Below are positions 6,724 through 16,100 of a stretch of DNA of 28,775 bases, piece by piece. The translations under genes and the position numbers were made by a program. A model generated the notes under the pieces. It was given only the letters and a program-made list of their open reading frames with translations. It did not search any database and was not told where the DNA came from. This stretch comes from a virus, in the IMG/VR virus record IMGVR_UViG_3300006919_000297, positions 1-28,775 of that record. One strand, written 5' to 3'. Numbering within the stretch: the stretch's first letter is position 1; every line of letters begins with the position of its first letter.

Positions 6724-9700
6724 TGGCAGTAGATATTCAAAAACTTTTACCACAAAGACCGGTAGAGAACAGAACCATAGTTCTTCTCAGTGATACTTCT
6801 ATCATCAAAGTTGGTGATAGAAAGAAGGAGAAGTATGCAGAGGTAACAGAGAAGATTGATACTGCAACTAAACTTTTAGCAGGGACACTTGCTGAAGAGA
6901 AGAAAAGAATCAATGATGAGAGGAGAGAGAAAGAAAAAGAATCAAGATCTGGACAGGAAGCAGATTTAGAAAAAGGAAAGAAGAAGAAAAGTGAGAAAGA
7001 TTTGACGGTAAAGAAACCGAAGATGAGTTTCCTTGATAGGATAAAGAAGTTTATCAATGATATTATCTTCGGGTTTCTTCTGATAAAATTAGTAGACTAT
7101 GCACCAGTATTAGTTCCGATTGCTAAAGGACTAGCAGCAACAGTCAAGTTTGTTGTTGATATTGCTGGTAAGATACTGAATAGTCTAGTAACTCTTGTTG
7201 ATTGGGGATACAAGGCATACGACTGGACTAGAGGTGCGATAAAAAATATCGGTGGAGAAGAAGCAGCAGAGAACTTTGATAAGTTAGCAGGTGCTCTCAA
7301 TAAGTTCCTGAATGCTGCATTGATTGTTGCTATGGCGTCTTCTGGTGCCATGGGCAAAGATAAGTCTTTGAAACCTGGTGCAGGTAGACCTGATGCTAAG
7401 GTTAGAACTTCCAAAGCAAGTAAGGCAGCAAGAGTCAGATATGCTAGAAGGTTTGGTGGTGATGCAGCGAGGAGAAGATTCAAAGGCAATGTTGCTGGTA
7501 GAGGATTTGGTGCTGCTGTAGCAAAGAGAACACCCCAGGCACTCAAAACAATATTCAAACCACTCAAACCTTTCCTGAAGAGGATACCTTTCATTGGTGG
7601 TCTGATTGACTTTGCAATCAATTACTTTATCCTGAAGGAACCACTAGGCAAAGCAGCATTCAAAGCAATTGGTAGTACAATTGTTGCTGGTATTGGTGCT
7701 GCTATTGGTAGTGTGATACCTGGTCCTGGTACACTTGTTGGCGCTGCACTTGGTGGTATGGCGGGTGATGCTTTAGCAGATACCATCTATGATATGATAT
7801 TCAAGAAGAAAGAACCTAAAGAACCCAAAGTTGAAGGGCAGTCAGAAGGTGGTATTTCTTCTAGAACTATTGGTGGCGAAAGAAAAGATATTGGTGCCAC
7901 AGTCAAAGAAGATACACAACGTAAACCTGATCAAGTAAAGATAAAGGGAAAAGAAGAAATCAGCACAGATTATAGTAAGATAGATTACTTTGGACCTATA
8001 CTTGCTGTATCTAATAAAATGATATTGGGTGAGCAGATTACACCACGCGACTATGAAAGTATTGGTCAAGGTTTTACTAACCTATATCTTGATGGTATAG
8101 AAGATGGTGAGATAAAAGGTAAGTCAGGTATCAAGGAGTGGGTCACCAGTTCTATGGAGAAAGAGGTTGAAAAGAATAAAGAGACTCTGAAAAAAGTAGA
8201 GAGTGAATCAGAAATAGGGGATGAAGAAGATGAAGATACGCCAACAACTGCTGAAGGTCTGATTGCCGAATATCTCAAGACAAAACTAGGAATAAAACCA
8301 CCTAAACCTAAAACTAAATCTACAGCAGGAACAGGAACTGTTGCTGGTGATAGAGACAGTGCTACTGGTGCATTGATGGATGCTAACATAGCAGGCACAG
8401 AGTTAGATTTATTCCAGAGATTAGTTATTGCCGAGTCTGGTGGTGAAGGACCAGTAGGTATGGCTTTGGTTGCTAGAAGCGTATTGAATCGTGCTGGTCT
8501 AATACAATCAGGTAAGGCATCAACAGGTACATTCTTGGCGAATGACTCTAGTATCACTGGTGTAATTATGGGATCTGGTCAATATCAACCTATCTCAGAT
8601 GGTAGTATCAATACACCTAGAACAGATGCTCAAATGGCGACTGCTCTTGAGGCAATCAAGACAGCACAGAATGTAGATAAGTTGAGAGGTATTCTCAAGA
8701 GTGAAGGGTATGATGACTCTACTGTGACCAAGATGTTAGCAGCAACTGGTTTCAGAACTGGTAGTGCATTCAGAGATGCATCACAGCAAGTCAATGTAAC
8801 TCAACACGGCAATCATTTCTTCAACACAGCAGGTAATACTGGGTTACTAATTGTTGGTGGTAGTCTTGCTGATGCTCAAGCACCATCTGCCGATATACAA
8901 GACGATATCAAACCAGGAAGAGATAAGAAGTTATATCTACACTGGACTGCTGGTGGATATAATGACCCTATTGGCGGATATCACACAGTCATCACTGGTG
9001 ATGGTAAAGTACACCGTAAGATAGACTACAATAAGACAGGCAAACATACAGAAAGTCGTAATCAGAACTCTGTTGGTCTTGCAGTTGCTGCTATGGCAGG
9101 GTCAGAAGGTAACTATCAGTGGCCAAAGCAAATACAAATTGATAGATTAGCAGAAGAGTCGGCTAAGATTACAAAGGCTTGGGGTTGGACACCATCAGAT
9201 ATCACTATCAATAAGGTAATGACTCACGGCGAGGCAGGTTCAGGTAAGGATGGATACTTACCTGCTGTTAGTAGGAAACCATACAACTATGGTCCTACTG
9301 TATGGGGTGGTGATGGTTCTCGTTGGGACTTAGATATGCTTTCACCATCTGATAAGATTGGTGATGGTGGACAGAAACTTCGTAGTATGATAAAGGCGAA
9401 GTATGCTATGGGTGGTAAGACAAAACCTGGTCCACACTTAGCAATGGTAGGTGAGGAAGGAACAGAGTTTGTTCTTGACCACGATTCGTTCAAGGCAATT
9501 GAACAGGCAGCACCTGGTTTCCTTGACCTTCTGAATAAAGCAGAGGGTAAGAAAGCAGCAGACTTGCTGATGAATTACACATCATATAATGACCCAACCG
9601 GTGGAGAGACTATTGTTATGAGTAAGACTAAGGTCAGACAAATTGTTGCTCCATACAGTGGTAGTACATCAACTCGTTATGTTCCTATGGGAGGAGGTTC

Positions 9701-9734
9701 ATCTAACAATGAAACTCTTGATTATTATGGTTAA
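6723..9734 (+). CDS. tape-measure-like tail protein with SleB-type hydrolase and zinc amidase domains
   Basis: The 1003-residue protein repeats the plan of its upstream neighbour. It has a Lys/Glu-rich coil (about residues 30-100), a hydrophobic segment (about 104-160, IKKFINDIIFGFLLIKLVDY), a basic Arg-rich stretch (about 217-265), and Gly/Ala membrane-like segments (about 308-355). Two lytic domains follow. At about 560-702 is a SleB/CwlJ-type cell-wall hydrolase: FQRLVIAESGGEGPVGMALV with candidate catalytic E571 or E575, VLNRA, GQYQP, and the closing H.FF. At about 736-873 is an amidase_2-type N-acetylmuramoyl-L-alanine amidase: LYLHWTAGGY with zinc ligand H740, VMTHGE with H835, and RWDLD with D869. 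The C-terminus carries PHLAMVGEEGTEFVL, a motif typical of tape-measure ends. It overlaps the previous gene by one base. Lytic activity is inferred from these residues. Confidence 0.8.
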   Translation: MAVDIQKLLPQRPVENRTIVLLSDTSIIKVGDRKKEKYAEVTEKIDTATKLLAGTLAEEKKRINDERREKEKESRSGQEADLEKGKKKKSEKDLTVKKPKMSFLDRIKKFINDIIFGFLLIKLVDYAPVLVPIAKGLAATVKFVVDIAGKILNSLVTLVDWGYKAYDWTRGAIKNIGGEEAAENFDKLAGALNKFLNAALIVAMASSGAMGKDKSLKPGAGRPDAKVRTSKASKAARVRYARRFGGDAARRRFKGNVAGRGFGAAVAKRTPQALKTIFKPLKPFLKRIPFIGGLIDFAINYFILKEPLGKAAFKAIGSTIVAGIGAAIGSVIPGPGTLVGAALGGMAGDALADTIYDMIFKKKEPKEPKVEGQSEGGISSRTIGGERKDIGATVKEDTQRKPDQVKIKGKEEISTDYSKIDYFGPILAVSNKMILGEQITPRDYESIGQGFTNLYLDGIEDGEIKGKSGIKEWVTSSMEKEVEKNKETLKKVESESEIGDEEDEDTPTTAEGLIAEYLKTKLGIKPPKPKTKSTAGTGTVAGDRDSATGALMDANIAGTELDLFQRLVIAESGGEGPVGMALVARSVLNRAGLIQSGKASTGTFLANDSSITGVIMGSGQYQPISDGSINTPRTDAQMATALEAIKTAQNVDKLRGILKSEGYDDSTVTKMLAATGFRTGSAFRDASQQVNVTQHGNHFFNTAGNTGLLIVGGSLADAQAPSADIQDDIKPGRDKKLYLHWTAGGYNDPIGGYHTVITGDGKVHRKIDYNKTGKHTESRNQNSVGLAVAAMAGSEGNYQWPKQIQIDRLAEESAKITKAWGWTPSDITINKVMTHGEAGSGKDGYLPAVSRKPYNYGPTVWGGDGSRWDLDMLSPSDKIGDGGQKLRSMIKAKYAMGGKTKPGPHLAMVGEEGTEFVLDHDSFKAIEQAAPGFLDLLNKAEGKKAADLLMNYTSYNDPTGGETIVMSKTKVRQIVAPYSGSTSTRYVPMGGGSSNNETLDYYG

Positions 9735-9755
9735 ATAGAATAAAGATAAACAGAA

Positions 9756-11093
9756 ATGGCAGAGGGTTCTTCTTACAAGGCAGCTCCGGGTGGTGTTAGA
9801 CTATTCATATCATCCAATAAGGGTGGCAAGTCAACTGATGTTACGGCAGGTATTATTGACTTCAGATACTTTGAAAGTATCTTGAGCGATACTATCAGTG
9901 TGCAAGCAACTTTTGTTGATAGTGGTGGTTCTACTAGTGGACAATCTGTTCTTGATGGTATGCCTATTGTAGGAGGTGAAAGATGTCAGTTTCAGATAAC
10001 CGATTTGAATAATGTACAAGTTTCAGACGTACCTTTATATGTGAATATGGTCAACCCTATCAGTGATGATAACAGGGGACAGATTGTACAAGTTGAATTG
10101 AGGTCAAAAGAATTTTTTCTTGACGACAAGATTAGATTGAAGAAAAAGTTTACAGGTAAGATATCTGAAAGTGTTGCTGATATCTTATCCAATAGTGAGT
10201 ATGGACTAGGTACAGATAAAGTTCTGGTTGACTTTGAAGAGACTATCAACAATCTAAACTTCATGGGTAACATGAAGAAACCTTTCTATACAATCAACTG
10301 GTTAGCAAAGAAGAGTGTTCCTGGTTCATCTAGTGATGCTCTTGGTAACACGGCAGGTTTCTTCTTCTGGGAGACATCATTGGGATATCATTTCAGGTCT
10401 ATCGATACGATGATGGATAAGAAAAAGAATGAACCGAAGAGGTCAATCATTTATACTAATACAGATGATGAACTAGGTGCTAAGACTCCAAAGAAATATA
10501 CTACAAAGGCATTGGAGTTCAATACAAATGTTCCTACTAATACTTCTAACAGACAGAAGGTAGGTGCTAATCAAACAAAGATGGTTTTGTTTGACCCATT
10601 TACTTGTTATTATGAAGTAGTTTACAACAATAGTTTCTCTAATCAGTCGGGATACACTTCTAGTGGTGAAGAATTAGTTCCAATTCAACCAGAGTTTGAT
10701 ACACCAGCAACTACAAACTTCTCAAGAACAACATACTATCTCTTGGATAAGGGCACACTTCCTGATGGTCCGACAGAACAGCAACTAGAAAAGTCAAAGG
10801 AAGAAAACTTTGAGTATTCAAAAATATTGAATCAGTCTATAATGAGATACAACCAGTTCTTTGGTTATCAAGTTGAGGTCACTATTCCAGGTGACTTTGA
10901 ACTTCACGCAGGTGATATGGTATTCGTTGACTCTGCGGAAAAGAAAGATGTAAACTCCGGTGATGTAAACCAGAATTCTGGTGGTCTATATATTATATCG
11001 GAACTATGTCATTTCTTGTCACCCAAGGGAACCTATACTAGACTCAATTTAGTCAGGGATTCCGTTGGAAGAACTGGTAGACCAACTGCATAA
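9756..11093 (+). CDS. gp27-like baseplate central hub protein
   Basis: The 445-residue protein looks like a contractile-tail hub (T4 gp27-type). The first domain reads GVRLFISSNKG...IIDFRYFESI...ISVQATFVDSG (about residues 8-57), then LDGMPIVGGERCQFQITD (about 66-83). This is followed by PLYVNMVNPIS and a KEFFLDDKIRLKKKFTGKIS block with ADILSNS (about 118-147), the usual path of the hub's first barrel and helix. The middle holds FFFWETSLGYHFRSID (about 203-218). The C-terminal part, VEVTIPGDFELHAGDMVFVD (about 376-395), is typical of the hub's last barrel, where the spike docks. T4 gp27 is 391 residues. Its place between the tape-measure-like genes and gp5 fits gp27, which forms the (gp27)3(gp5)3 complex. 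No lytic motif is seen. Confidence 0.77.
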   Translation: MAEGSSYKAAPGGVRLFISSNKGGKSTDVTAGIIDFRYFESILSDTISVQATFVDSGGSTSGQSVLDGMPIVGGERCQFQITDLNNVQVSDVPLYVNMVNPISDDNRGQIVQVELRSKEFFLDDKIRLKKKFTGKISESVADILSNSEYGLGTDKVLVDFEETINNLNFMGNMKKPFYTINWLAKKSVPGSSSDALGNTAGFFFWETSLGYHFRSIDTMMDKKKNEPKRSIIYTNTDDELGAKTPKKYTTKALEFNTNVPTNTSNRQKVGANQTKMVLFDPFTCYYEVVYNNSFSNQSGYTSSGEELVPIQPEFDTPATTNFSRTTYYLLDKGTLPDGPTEQQLEKSKEENFEYSKILNQSIMRYNQFFGYQVEVTIPGDFELHAGDMVFVDSAEKKDVNSGDVNQNSGGLYIISELCHFLSPKGTYTRLNLVRDSVGRTGRPTA

Positions 11094-11099
11094 AATCCT

Positions 11100-11327
11100 A
11101 TGGAAAGTATCGAAAAGCATATTGAAAAGGATAAGGAAATCCTTGAAGATCCTACGACAAATCCACAGATGCGCCGTCACATTGAAGGCGAACTTCATGA
11201 TTTGGAAGAGTATGTGGAGAATCATAAAAAAGAAATTGAAGCAGGGGATCATCACGATCCATCTTATCTAGAACTTTTTTGCGATCAAAATCCTTCCGAA
11301 CCCGAGTGTTTGGTATATGATGACTAA
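11100..11327 (+). CDS. CP12-like small protein embedded in the baseplate operon
   Basis: The 75-residue product has two parts. Residues 1-50 are a charged helix (EKHIEKDKEILEDPTT...HDLEEYVENHKKEIEAG). Residues 54-75 read YLELFCDQNPSEPECLVYDD, which matches the C-terminal end of cyanobacterial and plant CP12: a Cys-x8-Cys pair with Pro in the middle, then EC..Y.D. In CP12 this disulphide-forming tail binds GAPDH and helps shut down the Calvin cycle; cp12 is a known auxiliary metabolic gene of cyanophages. The N-terminal Cys pair is absent, and the central AWD_VEEL core is not evident (only a weak DLEEYVE). The gene sits six bases after the gp27-like gene and its stop overlaps the gp5 start (TAATG), so it is co-transcribed with virion genes. 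It may therefore be a structural protein that borrowed the motif. CDS certain; CP12 function uncertain. Confidence 0.75.
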   Translation: MESIEKHIEKDKEILEDPTTNPQMRRHIEGELHDLEEYVENHKKEIEAGDHHDPSYLELFCDQNPSEPECLVYDD

Positions 11328-11482
11328 TGGAAGGTAGTACATTCAACCCCGGTTTTCTAGGTTCCCATTTTAATTGGTGGGTCGGTCAGATTGCTGACGA
11401 TTCTACTTGGAGAGACAACATACTCCCAGGTAAGTATGATGACCACAACAAATTAAAGGTTGGGGTAGAAGATATAAGGTGA
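11327..11482 (+). CDS. 5: gp5 N-terminal segment (frame 1 of an interrupted gene)
   Basis: ATG at 11327 overlaps the stop of the CP12-like gene. The 51-residue frame starts MEGSTFNPGFLGSHFNWWVG and continues QIADDSTWRDNILPGKYDDH. The WWVGQIADDS part corresponds to the start of the T4 gp5 OB-fold (WFVGVVEDR). The frame then ends at TGA 11480-11482 after VGVEDIR. In the -1 frame the same bases (11458-11478) encode GWGRRYK, which joins directly to VRIFGLHP of the next entry. That combined string is what the gp5 family shows at this place (T4: LGRVRVRVVGLHP). So this is the N-terminus of gp5, separated from the main frame by the equivalent of one missing base near 11450-11458. Confidence 0.75.
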   Translation: MEGSTFNPGFLGSHFNWWVGQIADDSTWRDNILPGKYDDHNKLKVGVEDIR

Positions 11483-13104
11483 GGATTTTTGGTCTTCATC
11501 CTGTAGGGGAAGAAACACCTTCTGAAGATTTGCCGTGGGCACAGGTAATGTATCCTGTGACTGCTGGTGGTGGACAAGCAGAAGCAGCACAAACATCCAA
11601 CCTTCGTCAAGGTAACATGGTGTTTGGGTTCTTCCTTGATGATAAGGAACAGCAAGTCCCAGTTATTATGGGTGTTCTGGGAAATAATTCCCAGACTCCC
11701 CTGAAGAATACTATTGGAACTGGTGAGGTAAATGACAACTCACCAGGTAGTCTTGCTACAAGTGGATACGCCACTGGTAAATTAGCAAAGACTGAACAGA
11801 CTTCAGAGAAAGTACCTGATGAAGGTCTTCAAGTATCAAGACCTGGTGTATCAGCACACTCTATTCCTGCTGCACCTGCAACACCTGTTGATAAGTATGG
11901 AATTCGTGCAGACATTCCATATACGAATGAAATCAGAGGGTACATTCAAAATGCAGAGAAGTTAGCAGATAAAAAGAATATAAAAGATAGTAAAAGAGAT
12001 AACTTTGTTAGGAATAAAGTTCAGCAGAGTATAAAAGCACAAAGTAATCTCGAAAACTCTCCTCTTCAACCAGCACAACCTGGAGCAACCAGAGAAAATG
12101 TTGATGGCGTTCATCAGTTACAGGTAGCTGATATCAAACGTGAAGAGTATATGGATAAAAGAACCCCTATGATGAAACCTGATGATAAGGTGGGTTCTGC
12201 TATCAGTGCTATTCAAACAGTCATCGACAACTTGATGAACTCTGTTGATAAGTATCTTCAGGCATTTCAATCATATCTTGAGGCAGCATCTGGTGCTATC
12301 ACAGATAGTAGTGGTTTAAAAAATCTTATCAAGAAAACATCACAAGAAATTGCAAAGTATATGAAGATAGTCTTTGATAAGATTATCGAATATGTACAAA
12401 AGATTTTCAACAATGCAATGTCTGCTGTGGTATCAGCTACACCAGCAAACTTTAGACATTTGATGGGTGATATGAAAGAACAGACAACTGCATTGATTAC
12501 TTGTCTGTATAATAAGATTGTAGAAACACTTGCACAGTATATTGAGGATGCTCTTTTGGATGCTATCGATCTTGATTCATTGGAGCGGGCAGCAAAACAA
12601 GCAATGGTAGATAGAAAACAGTATCAGACTTTCCCATCGGCACCAATATGTTTTGCTGAAGATGTTGTTGCGACTGTGATTGCAGCAAAACGAGATGCCA
12701 TCAATAATGCAAACAATTCATTGGTAGAGAACCTGAGTAGTTTTATTACTGAGATTCAAACAATGATTGCAGGTGAGAGTTCTGCGTTAGGTGATATCTT
12801 GAATCAAATTCCAGACATCGGTGGTAATATGAGTGCTGCCCTTGGATTTACTAATCTATCTTTAAATGTTTTTGGTTGCCAGTTGTCACCAAACATCGCT
12901 ATATCTGACTTCTACACTTTATCTAATGGTGGATCGGGTCAAACTCAAGTACAGAAACCAAGTGCAGGTGCAATCAATAAGAAGTCACAACAAAAACCAG
13001 GCAATAAAGCAACAGAACCACCTAAACAATACGCACAACCTGCTAGAGGTCAGGAGACTGTTAGGTATGATAAACCACCTAAGGTAACAGTCAAACCAAC
13101 CTAA
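11479..13104 (+). CDS. 5: gp5-like baseplate hub/spike OB-fold protein, lysozyme domain absent
   Basis: From the GTG at 11479 the frame encodes 541 residues beginning VRIFGLHPVGEETPSEDLPW, the second half of a T4 gp5 OB-fold. It includes LPWAQVMYPVTAGG, QGNMVFGFFLDD and VPVIMGVLG (about residues 18-68), equivalent to T4 LPWMSVIQPIT...VYGHFLD...IVLGTYGG. GTGA overlaps the upstream stop, so some re-initiation is possible, but a functional OB-fold needs the 11327 segment. The rest differs from T4. There is no lysozyme domain and no beta-helix, but a long helical region (about 230-440, NSVDKYLQAFQSYLEAAS...), two lone cysteines there and one further on (about C359, C395, C473), and a Pro/Gln-rich tail. 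The spike and lytic functions appear to lie in other genes of this cluster. Confidence 0.82.
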   Translation: MRIFGLHPVGEETPSEDLPWAQVMYPVTAGGGQAEAAQTSNLRQGNMVFGFFLDDKEQQVPVIMGVLGNNSQTPLKNTIGTGEVNDNSPGSLATSGYATGKLAKTEQTSEKVPDEGLQVSRPGVSAHSIPAAPATPVDKYGIRADIPYTNEIRGYIQNAEKLADKKNIKDSKRDNFVRNKVQQSIKAQSNLENSPLQPAQPGATRENVDGVHQLQVADIKREEYMDKRTPMMKPDDKVGSAISAIQTVIDNLMNSVDKYLQAFQSYLEAASGAITDSSGLKNLIKKTSQEIAKYMKIVFDKIIEYVQKIFNNAMSAVVSATPANFRHLMGDMKEQTTALITCLYNKIVETLAQYIEDALLDAIDLDSLERAAKQAMVDRKQYQTFPSAPICFAEDVVATVIAAKRDAINNANNSLVENLSSFITEIQTMIAGESSALGDILNQIPDIGGNMSAALGFTNLSLNVFGCQLSPNIAISDFYTLSNGGSGQTQVQKPSAGAINKKSQQKPGNKATEPPKQYAQPARGQETVRYDKPPKVTVKPT

Positions 13105-13110
13105 TAAATA
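13104..13110 (+). promoter_or_regulatory. late-promoter-like element ATAAATA upstream of the large adhesin gene
   Basis: AATAAATATAAAC directly follows the gp5 stop, 29 bases before the ATG at 13140. The spacing matches the elements before gp26 and before the 2056-residue gene. The start at 13140 is preceded by AGGAT, a weak ribosome binding site. Confidence 0.45.
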
Positions 13111-13139
13111 TAAACACAACAGGTAGAAAAGTATAGGAT

Positions 13140-16100
13140 ATGTCCTTTGATCTTTTTGGAAATACTACAAGAAGAGACATTAGAGTTGGTTACATCTCTA
13201 CTGATAGAGGATTTGTATCTAATATTTCCATCTACGAAGCTAATAAGTATGCTGAGTTGAATCCTGGTGCTCAGTTTGTCGTAAATAATAGAGATAAAGT
13301 AGCATATGTTAATATCAATGAACTGAATGAGAAGAGTAGGAAAAATATAGATTTCTTTGAACCAGATAGCAATTCTTGTGATGGTCTAAATTTCAATTTA
13401 GAAACCGAAGATATTGATGGTAAATTCGGCAAGAACTTCCGTGGATTGACTATTGACTTTTTAGGTGGCGGTGGTGTTGGAGCACAAGCAAACCCAGTCA
13501 TCGGTAAAGATGGTACACTGATGGCAGTGGACTTGATTCATGGTGGGTTTGGATATCAATATCCTCCTGCTGTTCAAGTCACAGATCCTAGTGGTATTGG
13601 TGCTGGTGCAAGAGCATATGCTTACCTAGGTGAGTCTGCAGAGGGAGTAGAGACTTATCAGGATGAAGATTCATTTGAAGATTTAGACTTCAGTCTTGCT
13701 CCTAATTTTTTAGTAGATAGATGGGGTGATAGACGTGATCCAAAGGGTTTATCTATTGGTGACTGGAATCCAGGTGATTATGCAAACCTAACGACTGACC
13801 CCATTCGTAGTGAGGTTCTAAAGTATCAGAAGTTTATAGAAAGAAAGACAATAGGTGATACTTGGTGGGATATTAGACGGTTTATTCCATTAGAAGTAAC
13901 ATCACCTGGAAGAATCAGTAGAGTCAAGTATGATGTATCTCATCCATTCTGGGGTGGCAAATATATTCCAGAAGAAAAGAATGATGGTCTCATTCAGGTG
14001 TTCTTTACCGTATATTCCCAGGGTAGTGTAAAGAATAGAGCTATCAAATTTGATTTTGTATCAGAGGACGGAACGCATAAGTTCTCTGTTCAAGGCATCA
14101 CTCAAAAGAATCAAAGTGATAAGCAAGTTGTTCGTATTGCAAAGGTAAGAGTCAACACAACTTACATCGTTACTACAAGCGACAAAAGAAAGAAGGTAAA
14201 GCAAACCGGTCGTGCTATTGAGCAGGGGTTTGTTAAGAATGAATATGGTCGTGCATTAGAAACAAATAGTTCTTCTCCATATGCTGGTGTTGGTCAGGTT
14301 ATCTTTGCTGATGTTGTCGATTCTGTAAATGATAATGATGATCTCCAAGTCTACACAGATCGTGGTAGATTCAAGGCAACTAATAAGAAAAGTATCAAAG
14401 AGTATTCAAAGAAAAAGCAAAAGATAAGAAAGAGAAGTACCTATGAGTTGACTTATAGAGTCAATCATGGCAATCCTATCAAGACACCAAGGACTTCTAA
14501 GATTAAAGACACCTTTATGAATACCTATGCGGTGTCTCCTATTCCTCCTGTAAACATTCCAGGATCTGATTATGCTGGGCAGTCATTTACTATGACTTGG
14601 TCTGAATATTTTCCATATACTGGTGACTATACTTTCAAAGGTCTTGCTGATAATGAGGCAGTTCTAACTCTTTCTGGCGGCAACACAGGTGAAGAAGTTT
14701 TTGAGAAGAAACTTGGTAGAATTAGGAGTGATGAAGCAACTAAAGAAAACTTCCCACCCAAAGAATTTACAAAGACCATACAAGAAGGTCTCTATAATAT
14801 TCGTATTGATGTTCAAAACAAACCACAGTATGATAAGTTAGTCAATAAGAGTGGTGGTGACTCAATCTTTGATTCAATGTCTTCTAAGGATAAAGCAGAC
14901 AGACGTTTGTGGAGAATGAACCCAACTGCCACAAATAAGAAGAAGGATAAAGATGCTAACTTCTTGAATAGGTATGGTGTATGTCCATTTGACCCAGGCA
15001 AACCCCAGGTAGAAACTGTTCCTTCAAGCATCAAGTTTGAGAAAGATGGGGATAAAATTTATGTAAAGGCAGAAGGTGCTGGTCAGATTGAAGGTTTCTT
15101 CCAATTAGATATTGATGATGACCCAGACAATGCTGGATTAGCAGTAAAAGAAATTTCTATCGAAACCGACAATGACCTTCTTCGTATTAGAAGAGGAAGG
15201 CACGGTGATGATGGAAATTATGATACTGGTGCGTGGAGAGAGAATGATAAGAAGACTGGTAAGGGCATCTTCACAGCAGGTAAAAGGTATAGAGTAAAAG
15301 TTCTTGGTGGTGCGAAAGGTTCTGGTATCTATGATTTCAGTGGTGATTCATTTAAGATTGATGATAACATTGGTAACGGCACAGACGAAAATGCTGAGTT
15401 TGAAATCAAGAGTTTCAGAACAGTTGGAGATACAAATCAAATTCAAGCATCTGATGATTATGCTGGTGAGCATCTAATTCGTTGGGAGAATGTAAAGTTT
15501 CCAGAGAGTGGTAACTATAGTATCAAAGCACAAGCAGATGATAGTGCAAGAATTTTGATTGGTAACTCTGGTAGTGGTGGACAGATTGCAGATGGTTCTG
15601 GTCTCAGGAATAGAAATAATGAGAAGAGGAAAGGGGATGAAGAGATTTTCAGTGCAGGTAAAGGACAGGTCACAGAGACAACTAGATTTTTTGAGAAGGG
15701 TAAGTATAGAATTAGAGTAGAACTAACTCAATTACCTGGTAAAGCATTGAATAAGGGTAATCCTATGGGTATTGCCTTGAAGATTATGACTGCTAAACAG
15801 AGAGAAACGGAGAAAATTCTTTCTGATACATCTTGGGTAGAGAATCCAATGGGTGTGGCTCTAACAATTGATGCACCTAAGGCACCAAAACCACAAGAGA
15901 CACCACCTCCACAGAGAGGTAGATGTCCTAACAATCCATTATGGACATCTAGATTTACAAAGGGTCAGTCAGGTAGTAGTTGGTATCCTTGTTTCTATCC
16001 TGCTTGGTCACCTTTTATGAATCGCTATGCGATATCACCAATTCCACCCAAGGCATCAGAAGGTAGTGCTTTGAGTGGTAATACTTGGTCAAAATCTTGG

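Noticed and set aside
9731-9737. TTAAATA before the gp27-like gene as a late promoter
   Set aside because: Weaker match that overlaps the stop codon of the preceding gene; it is likely read through from upstream.
11443-11480. Programmed frameshifting in gp5
   Set aside because: No in-phase X XXY YYZ heptamer, no internal SD and no clear downstream hairpin; only a single A-AAG slip is possible, so an indel is the simpler reading.
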